Assembly: GCA_031261385.1 (NCBI GenBank)
Contig: JAISJS010000298.1
Span: 1 to 8,962, forward strand
DNA length: 8,962 nucleotides
Direction of reading: 5' to 3'
DNA from: Treponema sp.
Lineage (GTDB): Bacteria; Spirochaetota; Spirochaetia; Treponematales; Breznakiellaceae
Shown piece by piece: positions 1 through 6,582 of the stretch (its first letter is position 1; every line of letters begins with the position of its first letter). Both the position numbers and the translations under genes were made by a program. The notes below the pieces were generated by a model, which ran no database searches, was not told the origin of the DNA, and saw nothing but the letters and a program-made list of their open reading frames with translations.

Positions 1-630
1 AAGCATTGCCCCTTTTGGGATACCGGTAGTACCGGAAGTATACATAATGCACAACAAATCAGTGTTGGTAACCAGGGCTTCGGCCTTTTTAAATTCACTG
101 TCCGCAATTTGCGTTCCCAATTGCAGCAGGTCATCCAGGACGTACATACCCGCGTGAGGTGTTGTATCAATATTTACTATCATTCGCAAACCGGGGAATG
201 AGCTCGATTTAAGAGGACCGGCGGGAGCAGTTTTTCGTCCCGGAATTAATTGATACAGGATTTCCGCATACGCTATATCCTTAAAGCGGTCAACAATAAA
301 AAGGCCGTTTAAGTCTGCCTGGCCGAGCATAAACCCGACTTCTTTCATTCTGCAATTGGCGTTTATCGGTACTACTATAATCCCCACCCGGGCGGCAGCA
401 TAGAATACCGGTCCCCATTCCGGAACATTATATGCCCAAAGGCCAATATGGTCGCCCTTCTTAAACCCGGCGGCAAGGAGACCTTTAGCGAAAGCATCGG
501 CCTTTTTATCAATGTCCCCGAATGAATACCGAACATTCTGATTCGGAAAAACAACGGCTTCTTTATCGCCCCGCTTAACCGCCTGTTCCCTCAATACGGT
601 TCCGAGAGTAGTTTCAAGTAATTCGTTCAT
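1..630 (-). CDS. AMP-forming acyl-CoA synthetase, N-terminal part (cut by window edge)
   Basis: This is the N-terminal 210 residues of an ANL-superfamily (AMP-binding) enzyme, which activates a carboxylate with ATP to an acyl-AMP and then usually passes it to coenzyme A. The protein starts MNELLETTLGTVLREQ and has the usual N-terminal layout, with a 'YSFGDIDKKADAFAKGL' segment and a 'VPINANCRMKEVGFML' segment. The diagnostic phosphate-binding loop YTSGTTGIPKG lies at residues 197-207, just before the edge. Family members are about 500-600 residues, so over half of the gene is missing to the left. The ATG is supported by GGAGGG at 636-641. No signal peptide is visible, so it should be cytoplasmic. 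The resemblance is to fatty-acyl-CoA ligases, but the substrate pocket is not in view. It lies 39 bases after the lipoprotein gene with no clear terminator between them, so co-transcription is possible. Superfamily assignment is secure; the substrate is unknown. Confidence 0.93.
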   Translation of the reverse strand, partial: MNELLETTLGTVLREQAVKRGDKEAVVFPNQNVRYSFGDIDKKADAFAKGLLAAGFKKGDHIGLWAYNVPEWGPVFYAAARVGIIVVPINANCRMKEVGFMLGQADLNGLFIVDRFKDIAYAEILYQLIPGRKTAPAGPLKSSSFPGLRMIVNIDTTPHAGMYVLDDLLQLGTQIADSEFKKAEALVTNTDLLCIMYTSGTTGIPKGAML

Positions 631-635
631 AAATT

Positions 636-641
636 CCCTCC
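636..641 (-). promoter_or_regulatory. Ribosome binding site of the acyl-CoA synthetase gene
   Basis: GGAGGG on the minus strand lies five bases before the ATG at 628-630. It fixes the start of the acyl-CoA synthetase gene, which sits in the 39-base gap after the lipoprotein gene. The rest of the gap shows neither a hairpin nor a convincing promoter. Confidence 0.75.
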
Positions 642-669
642 AGTGAAATTCCCTTTCTTAAAAGCGCAT

Positions 670-2898
670 TCAATTCCGGTCAACAGTAGTCTTGTGGTAG
701 TACTCGTACAGTTTTCGCGCCGGGCGGTTTAGTCCTGAAAAATAGGTAACCTCCCAAGGCCACAACGGTATGGTTGGAAAGACCTGATAAAACAGCGCCG
801 TATCGCCGAATTGGTTAAAGCCCTGAGGAAAAATCTCCTTAAAGTTTTTTGTATTAACCTGAAAGGAGTAAATTCCGTAGGGCGCATTGTTATCTGTTCC
901 CGCTACATTTTCTTCATGGCCGTTTCCTTCTATATTTTCGGTTACCAGTTGATAATTGCCGGTGAATACCGGAGGACGGGTGTATATTGACCTATCTTCA
1001 TACCATTCAACTTTGAACAGGGACGGCGCCCTGCCGCCCAGTTCCGTTGTAAGCCAGTTGGTCAGGGTAAATGTGCCGGGGGTAAAGAATTTTGTCATAT
1101 TCACTCCATATACCCTGGCCCCGTAGCTGGTACTTTCTGTACCTGCGGCAGGCCAGACAAAACTGTCAGCCTCTGCCCTGGTGGGCAGCCGTCCGGGAAA
1201 ATACAATATCCCGCCATTTATCGCAGTCTTTGCCTGGGCCAGTCCTGCCCGCACCCATTGACGGCTTGTTTTCGCCGCTGTGATAAATTGACCGGTATTG
1301 CCGGCGGTCGGACTAAACCAGTAATCCATGGAGGCGTTAGTCATCGTTAAGGCTTTGGAGATTTCCGATTTGGCTTTATCCATGAAACGGGAGTCACGTA
1401 CCCGGAGAAAATTGTTCTTTAGAGGCAGCATCTGCGCCACTGTCGCAGGATCCCTCCAAAGGCTTTTATGCGTTTCATTGCTTTCCTGCAGCTTGAACAT
1501 TTTCTCCAGTATTGCATCAAGGCCGTCACTTACCTTGATTTCGGTCATCAGCCAGGGCCGCAGATCTATGGTCCAGTCATATACCAACAGATAATCAAAC
1601 ATGCCCTTTACCGCCAGCAGCGTTCCGATAATATAATCCATCTCAGGCTTTCCGATGTCGGTTTCGCCGGGACCGTATATCTCGTCCAATTTGAACTGTG
1701 CCTTAAGCCGCGGGTTCAGCGGTACCTGCGCGTTGCCGGGAAGAGTTGCGGCCCGGGCAACTATTGCTTCAAATTCTTCACCAAAAACATAACGGTCCAC
1801 CCGCTCAATAAACGGATTAAAACCGCTGCGGTATGAACTGATCAGTATCCAGAACATCAGATTTTTAAATTTTTCACGGGTTGGCCGGGTGTCACCGGCA
1901 GCCAGATGATCCCTTCCGGACTGCTGCGAAAAATCAAAATCACCAAAGGGTGTCACAAACCCGGAAATCCGGCTGTTGATCCTGGGCAGAGTTGCATCTT
2001 CCGGTGTGTATATGGTCGCCGCATATCCGGTATACCATTGCTGAGATTCGGTCCCCGTCCAATAGAGATCATCGCAGACCCAGTCTTCCAGAGTACTGGG
2101 AACGGTAAACAAGGACAGTGTACCCAACAGTGAACGTACATCAGGATCTATCAGGAGATTTCCGAGCCGGGCAAAGGTACTGTACAGAATAAGCTCCGGA
2201 TCGCTCTTGTTCCGCTGGTACGCCGCTTCATACAACGCTGCCGCAGTATCATATTGGCCGGCGCTCAGATACTTCCATGCACGGGCGCCAAATGCTTCGG
2301 GCGCCAGTTTCTCAAATTGAGCTTCTATTTTTACATCTTCTGCCGGAAGGGTAAATGTGTAGGGAAGGCTTGCGGGTTCCGCAATAATATGTCCGTCATT
2401 TGCACTGGTAACTTTCAGGCTGGTATCCATCAGATCATAGCCCTCACCGGGAATTACGCTTATTCGCAGTACGGCGCCGCCGGATTCACTCAGCTTTTCC
2501 GGATAAATCAGACCATTCCCAATTGCCGGATCTACCGAAACCGTGTAAGTACCGGCGTTTTTTGGCACAAAGGTCGCAGTGATTGCATTATGAGAATTAA
2601 TTTGGGCCGAGTACTTGGGACCCGGCGTATTGACGGTACTTGGATTTCCGACGGCTGGCTGCAAAATAATTTCTTTCAATATGTAACCGGGTTCAGGATT
2701 CGCGTATATTGTTATATAGGTTCCTTCCGACACCTGCTCGTCACTCAGCCGCAGGGTTCCATACTTCGGCGCAGGGTAAATCCGCGTACTATATGAAACC
2801 CGCCGATCAACTTCCATCAAAGCCGGATTTGTACAAGCGCCGGTCAGCGCCAACAGCGCCAATACACAAGTCAGCATAAAACACGTTTGCTTAAGCAT
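670..2898 (-). CDS. Large lipoprotein with two InlB-like repeats and a TPR-like segment
   Basis: This 742-residue protein has a hydrophobic signal segment (residues 7-18) and a relaxed spirochaete lipobox LTGAC, with Cys22 as the lipidated residue. Residues about 40-112 and 116-196 look like two divergent InlB B-type repeats: a 'GxGxIxP' or 'YGTLRLS' opening, a 'PEPGYIL' or 'PGEGYDL' turn, and an ending such as 'ITATFVP' or 'VKIEAQFE'. Residues about 206-236 match the tetratricopeptide pattern (AWKYLSAGQYDTAAALYEAA, then DPE). The remaining 500 residues are rich in Trp and Tyr, appear largely helical up to about residue 560, and belong to no family I recognise. The start is 14 bases after the barrel-protein stop, so the two are probably translated from one message. 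An extracytoplasmic partner of the barrel protein, for ligand capture or assembly, is an inference. SusD is a functional analogy only; no SusD motif is seen. Confidence 0.82.
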   Translation of the reverse strand: MLKQTCFMLTCVLALLALTGACTNPALMEVDRRVSYSTRIYPAPKYGTLRLSDEQVSEGTYITIYANPEPGYILKEIILQPAVGNPSTVNTPGPKYSAQINSHNAITATFVPKNAGTYTVSVDPAIGNGLIYPEKLSESGGAVLRISVIPGEGYDLMDTSLKVTSANDGHIIAEPASLPYTFTLPAEDVKIEAQFEKLAPEAFGARAWKYLSAGQYDTAAALYEAAYQRNKSDPELILYSTFARLGNLLIDPDVRSLLGTLSLFTVPSTLEDWVCDDLYWTGTESQQWYTGYAATIYTPEDATLPRINSRISGFVTPFGDFDFSQQSGRDHLAAGDTRPTREKFKNLMFWILISSYRSGFNPFIERVDRYVFGEEFEAIVARAATLPGNAQVPLNPRLKAQFKLDEIYGPGETDIGKPEMDYIIGTLLAVKGMFDYLLVYDWTIDLRPWLMTEIKVSDGLDAILEKMFKLQESNETHKSLWRDPATVAQMLPLKNNFLRVRDSRFMDKAKSEISKALTMTNASMDYWFSPTAGNTGQFITAAKTSRQWVRAGLAQAKTAINGGILYFPGRLPTRAEADSFVWPAAGTESTSYGARVYGVNMTKFFTPGTFTLTNWLTTELGGRAPSLFKVEWYEDRSIYTRPPVFTGNYQLVTENIEGNGHEENVAGTDNNAPYGIYSFQVNTKNFKEIFPQGFNQFGDTALFYQVFPTIPLWPWEVTYFSGLNRPARKLYEYYHKTTVDRN

Positions 2899-2904
2899 AC
2901 CTGT

Positions 2905-2911
2905 CCCCCCT
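2905..2911 (-). promoter_or_regulatory. G-rich ribosome binding site of the large lipoprotein
   Basis: The 14-base gap between the barrel-protein stop and the lipoprotein ATG contains AGGGGGG six bases before the start codon. It is the only Shine-Dalgarno candidate and departs from the AGGAGG-type sites of the neighbouring genes, so translation could be weaker or coupled to the upstream gene. Confidence 0.55.
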
Positions 2912-2912
2912 G

Positions 2913-4436
2913 TTAAAAGCTGTAGGTAAAGGAGATCGGTATGGATACTACCGGCTCCCCGGTCAGTATCGGCGTATACATATATACTGTCGAGCTCTGA
3001 TTATATTTATACCGGGCGCTGCCGGGAAGCATCACCACCATACCAACACGGCAGCGGGCGCCGCCGCCGAACAGCTCAAACCAGGGACCAATGCCAAAAT
3101 CAATATATTTACTCACATCGGTCCGGGGCGGCTCGGGGTTTTTCCCGGTTATTTTCAGGGTATCCGAGCCATGAATATCCACCGCCATATCAACGCCTAT
3201 CCTCAAGGCATCAAGTACTTTATAAGAGGGCATAAGCCAGAAGTCCGCGATATAACCGTTCGTTACCGTAATACCATCCGATTCTGATTCTACGGTTCCT
3301 CCAAAGGAAAGATCGGCCCGCGCGGTAACATTCAGTGAGCTCAGGAAGGATGGGTTCCATGAAGCGCCCAGCGCTATCACATAGGGCAGCTGTACCGTAT
3401 ATTCTTTTTTATTGGCATTGACAATCTGCTCATATACTTTACCGTCAGAGCCAACCACCCGGGGATAAACAATAAAATTGGTCTTCGTCGTATACGTAAG
3501 GGGGATCTTCATACCCACATCCACTTTGAGCCCGTCTATCGCATTATAGAAAAAAGCCCCTTCAATGATGTCGGCGTCTTTATTGGTCTGCAATCCGGTG
3601 ACCAGTTTCTTTTCTACATCCAGAACTCCGGCATTCTGTTCACCCCAGCGGAACACATTGCGGTTATTCCCGATGAACTGGAAACGGACAAGTCCCACAT
3701 ACGGTATCCGGTAACCCAGCGCTATCTGCATTGCCTTGTATACATCGGCGGCGCTCACCGTTCGATCCCCATCATATCCAAGACTGCTTTCGTCATAGGT
3801 TTCGGAAATGGTGTTGTTATCCTCATTGTTCAGCAAATTCAAAATAGCCCGAAAATTGCTGCCGGGTGAACCGAGCGTATTGGAACCAAACGCACCCTGT
3901 ATGTCGAGCCCGTTCCAGGGAGAATCCAGCCATTTCAGCGGTTCCAGTTTGAAGTGCGCGCCGGCTGTGGCATTAAAGCGCTGAAAAATATTATCTTCGT
4001 CTTTACTGCCATTGGGGAGTATCCAGGAACCGAATTCGGAGGCGCCTATTTTGCCCCGGAGTTCCTCCTCCTTGAACCAGCCTCCGGTTAACTTTAACAT
4101 ATCATATTGTTCCGGCAGGACTAGGCCCAGAGGTTTTACCCAGGCTTTGGCGTTGTCACCGATGATCGCAGGCATACTGTTTGCTATATTTACGCCAAAA
4201 TCAAAATTGATAAAAAAACCGATAGCACCGTTAGGCGAAACTCCGTTTGCGGAAAAACCGATACTCGCCACATCACCCCAGGTCGAAGTCGCGGCGGACA
4301 CTGCCGAATGATTATCAGAAAACGCCAGGGGTGTGATCACCACCCGGCCCCAGGAACCAAATGTTATCTGCGCCCGGGCAGGGGTACATGCCGCACCCAA
4401 AATTAATACCGCCAGGACAGCCTGCTTTACTTTCAT
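2913..4436 (-). CDS. Outer-membrane beta-barrel protein (porin-like)
   Basis: The 507-residue product begins with a signal peptide (MKVKQAVLAVLILGAA) and a likely signal peptidase I site ARA-Q after residue 22. The mature part alternates hydrophobic and polar residues throughout, for example 'AIGFFINFDFGVNI', 'LRIGVDMAVDI' and 'CRVGMVVML', as in membrane beta-strands. It ends VVSIPISFTYSF with a C-terminal Phe, the classic signal for insertion by the BAM complex. Length suits a barrel of perhaps 14-18 strands; no TonB plug is seen. An upstream in-frame ATG at 4484 was rejected because it lies inside a hairpin and would put MFCTWPLC in front of the signal peptide; the ATG at 4436 has GAGGAGG at 4444-4450. 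Cys17 in 'LGAAC' also loosely fits a relaxed lipobox, so lipidation is a less likely alternative. Probable role: a diffusion channel for small molecules; substrate unknown. It is paired with the lipoprotein 14 bases downstream. Confidence 0.85.
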   Translation of the reverse strand: MKVKQAVLAVLILGAACTPARAQITFGSWGRVVITPLAFSDNHSAVSAATSTWGDVASIGFSANGVSPNGAIGFFINFDFGVNIANSMPAIIGDNAKAWVKPLGLVLPEQYDMLKLTGGWFKEEELRGKIGASEFGSWILPNGSKDEDNIFQRFNATAGAHFKLEPLKWLDSPWNGLDIQGAFGSNTLGSPGSNFRAILNLLNNEDNNTISETYDESSLGYDGDRTVSAADVYKAMQIALGYRIPYVGLVRFQFIGNNRNVFRWGEQNAGVLDVEKKLVTGLQTNKDADIIEGAFFYNAIDGLKVDVGMKIPLTYTTKTNFIVYPRVVGSDGKVYEQIVNANKKEYTVQLPYVIALGASWNPSFLSSLNVTARADLSFGGTVESESDGITVTNGYIADFWLMPSYKVLDALRIGVDMAVDIHGSDTLKITGKNPEPPRTDVSKYIDFGIGPWFELFGGGARCRVGMVVMLPGSARYKYNQSSTVYMYTPILTGEPVVSIPISFTYSF

Positions 4437-4443
4437 AGTTAAT

Positions 4444-4450
4444 CCTCCTC
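4444..4450 (-). promoter_or_regulatory. Strong ribosome binding site of the barrel protein
   Basis: GAGGAGG lies seven bases before the ATG at 4434-4436. It decides between this start and the in-frame ATG at 4484, which has no such site and lies in the hairpin. Confidence 0.85.
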
Positions 4451-4463
4451 GAAGTACAATACA

Positions 4464-4492
4464 AAGGGGCCATGTACAAAACATGACCCCTT
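4464..4492 (-). terminator. Hairpin between esterase and barrel genes, probable terminator or attenuator
   Basis: On the minus strand the transcript would read AAGGGGUCAUGU, a five-base loop UUUGU, then ACAUGGCCCCUU. This is a 12-base-pair stem that closes fully if one G-U pair is allowed. It is followed by UGUAUUGUA, only a broken U-run. It lies 34 bases after the esterase stop and 27 bases before the barrel-protein ATG. The strong stem suggests a Rho-independent terminator, but the poor tail suggests it is leaky, or that it stabilises the 3' end of the upstream message. Confidence 0.6.
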
Positions 4493-4526
4493 GCTGATTA
4501 ATTTTTATTATGCAAAACGTGAATCA

Positions 4527-6527
4527 TCAATTCATTGGTTCCGGCTCGTCCAGCAGGCCGCGCCAGTCCATGGCCTTAAACTTTGGCCCGGCAGGTATAT
4601 AGTTGGGATGGATATTCGAAGCGTAGGCTGCGGGGAAGGGGCGGTTGGCCTCTCCTGCCACATAGTCGGCCAGGATGGGATCTACCCGCTTATGTATCCG
4701 CTCCGCAATGGTCGGGTGACCGGGACGGCCCCAAACCATCTTGTAATACTCAAAGCGGCTCACCGGATCGTCAATCGGGAAATGCGGCGTCCGGAGCTTC
4801 ATCAAATTGGGATTCGCCAGGGCAAATTGACTGGTGGCCTCGCCGTTGTATATCCGCATGGCGTGGTAGTTCCGGTCGGAGGTTTCATTCCCCGTGTTGC
4901 CGCCGTGGGTTCCCCAGATTAACTCAAACCCGTTGTTCCAGATGTACTTTTCGGGGTCTCCCGATTCAAATTCGCCGTACATCTTATAGACCTCGTCGGC
5001 TATCACCCAGTGGGCGAACTGGCCTTCGATGTTGTTCCGGGGCACCACATAGCCGTCCTGGAAAAGCAGACCCCGGGGGGCGATCAGCGCGCCCAGATAG
5101 TACTGGTCGGCGGGTATGGTACAGATGATACCGAATTTGCTCCGGCCCTCGTTACCGCGTACATGATCAATATCCAGGCCGTAGTGCAGGTCTGCAAATT
5201 CGAGGAACCGCGGGCTGAACCAGCCTTTCTGCACACGGGATGCGGAGAGGGTCTCAAGGCCGGACCAGGATTCCGCCGCGCTCTGCCAGGCAATATAGGG
5301 AACCGTTACCGAAGTATTGTAATTGACGGGAGTTGTATCATAGGCCTCAAAATAGGGACTCCAGCCGCGCACCGTAGTGTAGCGCCAGGCGTCGGAAGAT
5401 CCGCCGGGAGTTGGCGCATAACGCAGTGTCGTACCAAGTATAGTGTCGCCGTTATTAATCTTCTTCATATACCAGGGTTTACCGACCAGCCCTTCATACT
5501 GCATAAGTCCGGGACCGTCTATCGGCAGTGGATCCGCATATTGGCCGTTTACCCGGTAGCCTGCGGCGGACACATAGCGCTCAACCGCCGGACCTCCTGA
5601 TCCTGCGGAACCGACCGCCACATGACCGACCTTGCTGCCCTGCCGACCTTCGGCAAGGGCGGAAATGATCATTGAAGCTTTACCGTTCCGTGAATACCCG
5701 GTTATACCGACTTTATTGGGATCGTAGTAACCCCTAAAGCCGCGCTCGCCGGTATCAATCGTGCCGTTGCCATTCTGGTCAATGCCTTCCATAACGGTAA
5801 GAACGATACTCATACCCCAGGCATAAGACATATTCGCCGAAGGGGCGTCAGGGTGCCGGTTGTCGAGGCCATAAAGGGTGGGTACCGCTCCCTCACCTTC
5901 ATTCTCGCTGGCGAAGCCGCCTGAGAACGGAAAATCACCGGTTCCGCCAACCAGGCTGACGCTGCCGGAATTAAAGTACAGGGGCAGACTCGCCTTGTTC
6001 TCATTGGCGCCGGTGGCCAGAGATGCCGGTAAGCTGGTATTCATGGTAAACGTATAAGACCTGCCACTGGCCTTGTGCGTTACGGTAATCGTGCAATTTG
6101 CCGTTCCGCTGTCCACCCAGGTAATATCGACCGTGTCTTCATCATAGGCAGGCATCGTACCATATTCGTAGTACTGCAGTATTTTTGATATTTCTTTCCG
6201 CCGGTTTTCCCAGTCCGCCATGGTTACTACCTTGTTTCCATTGGAAAAGTGAAAGGGATCGGGATAGGCATGCTGGTGTCCCAATGTATTCCATGTAGCG
6301 ACCGAAGGAAAAGTATCGCTGCTAAAACGTCTGCCGGTATAGCCCGGATCGGGCGTTCCCCAGCCGGGCCCGCTGTGTCCGCTGCTGAATGAACCGCCTC
6401 CCGGTTCACCGCCTACCGCATTGTACATACCGGTCGGTTCAAGAGTATTCTCACATGCGGATATCATAAATATTGCGATACCCGCCAAAAGGCCAAAGGT
6501 AATCCTGAATAATCTTCTTTTAGTCAT
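4527..6527 (-). CDS. CE15-like (glucuronoyl esterase-type) lipoprotein hydrolase
   Basis: The 666-residue lipoprotein has signal segment MTKRRLFRITFGLLAGIAIF and lipobox ISAC with Cys25, then a Gly-rich linker (about 39-65). An alpha/beta-hydrolase follows that resembles CE15 enzymes, which cleave the ester between 4-O-methyl-glucuronoyl groups of xylan and lignin alcohols. Supporting features in order: 'WENRRKEISKILQYYEYGTMP' type opening (106-126, W106, R109, R110, Y122, G123); 'YAWGMS' (235-240); nucleophile elbow GYSRNGK (277-283) with Ser279; GSAGSGG (306-312); 'IPADQ' (471-475); 'LIAPRGLLF' (481-489); candidate His541 in THGG. The usual Cys before the nucleophile is Tyr278, and the acid of the QES-GSGG type motif is Ser here; Asp473 could be an alternative acid. 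An EF-hand-like loop lies at 250-261. The start was chosen because GGAGG at 6534-6538 precedes this ATG and it gives a clean lipoprotein signal; an ATG at 6632 would overlap the upstream gene. Exact substrate unproven. Confidence 0.8.
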   Translation of the reverse strand: MTKRRLFRITFGLLAGIAIFMISACENTLEPTGMYNAVGGEPGGGSFSSGHSGPGWGTPDPGYTGRRFSSDTFPSVATWNTLGHQHAYPDPFHFSNGNKVVTMADWENRRKEISKILQYYEYGTMPAYDEDTVDITWVDSGTANCTITVTHKASGRSYTFTMNTSLPASLATGANENKASLPLYFNSGSVSLVGGTGDFPFSGGFASENEGEGAVPTLYGLDNRHPDAPSANMSYAWGMSIVLTVMEGIDQNGNGTIDTGERGFRGYYDPNKVGITGYSRNGKASMIISALAEGRQGSKVGHVAVGSAGSGGPAVERYVSAAGYRVNGQYADPLPIDGPGLMQYEGLVGKPWYMKKINNGDTILGTTLRYAPTPGGSSDAWRYTTVRGWSPYFEAYDTTPVNYNTSVTVPYIAWQSAAESWSGLETLSASRVQKGWFSPRFLEFADLHYGLDIDHVRGNEGRSKFGIICTIPADQYYLGALIAPRGLLFQDGYVVPRNNIEGQFAHWVIADEVYKMYGEFESGDPEKYIWNNGFELIWGTHGGNTGNETSDRNYHAMRIYNGEATSQFALANPNLMKLRTPHFPIDDPVSRFEYYKMVWGRPGHPTIAERIHKRVDPILADYVAGEANRPFPAAYASNIHPNYIPAGPKFKAMDWRGLLDEPEPMN
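5679..5699 (-). other. Nucleophile elbow of the CE15-like esterase
   Basis: These bases encode GYSRNGK (residues 277-283), matching the CE15 G-C-S-R-x-G-K motif except for Tyr in place of Cys. Ser279 (codon 5691-5693) is the predicted nucleophile, and Arg280 would correspond to the oxyanion-hole Arg described for CE15. Confidence 0.75.
5745..5780 (-). other. EF-hand-like calcium loop inside the esterase
   Basis: These bases encode DQNGNGTIDTGE (residues 250-261). The pattern D-x-N-x-N-G-x-I-x-x-x-E agrees with a 12-residue EF-hand loop, with ligands at positions 1, 3, 5 and 12, Gly at 6 and Ile at 8. It sits 16 residues before the nucleophile elbow, where related enzymes usually have a short helix-to-strand connection. 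No flanking EF-hand helices are obvious, so it is closer to a single calcium-loop insertion (as in dockerin or thrombospondin-type loops) than to a full EF-hand domain. Confidence 0.55.
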
Positions 6528-6533
6528 ATAAAT

Positions 6534-6538
6534 CCTCC
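6534..6538 (-). promoter_or_regulatory. Ribosome binding site of the CE15-like esterase
   Basis: GGAGG lies six bases before the ATG at 6525-6527. It supports this start over the longer in-frame ATG at 6632, which falls within the coding part of the upstream repeat protein. Confidence 0.8.
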
Positions 6539-6552
6539 AATTCAAATTTATA

Positions 6553-6572
6553 GTTCCCCCCAAGGGGGGAAC
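6553..6572 (-). terminator. Perfect inverted repeat between repeat-protein and esterase genes
   Basis: GTTCCCCCC and GGGGGGAAC form a perfect nine-base inverted repeat separated by two bases, so the realistic hairpin has an eight-pair stem and a four-base loop. It begins ten bases after the repeat-protein stop and ends 25 bases before the esterase ATG. The minus-strand continuation is TATAAATTTG, not a U-run, so it is a weak intrinsic terminator at best. It may instead protect or separate the two parts of the message. A TATAAA at 6547-6552 could be a -10 element, but no matching -35 is visible. Confidence 0.45.
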
Positions 6573-6582
6573 CGTTTTGATA

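Noticed and set aside
670..4436. True SusC/SusD pair
   Set aside because: The barrel protein is about half the length of SusC and shows no TonB box or plug domain, and the lipoprotein lacks SusD features. Only the functional analogy is kept.
4437..4484. Longer start for the barrel protein at the ATG at 4484
   Set aside because: It lies inside the hairpin, has no ribosome binding site, and adds MFCTWPLC before a complete signal peptide. The ATG at 4436 has GAGGAGG.
5010..5600. Plus-strand open frame of 196 codons
   Set aside because: It is antisense to the well-supported esterase and shows no domain, signal sequence or ribosome binding site. Other plus-strand frames, such as 2254-2796 and 4491-4922, were rejected for the same reason.
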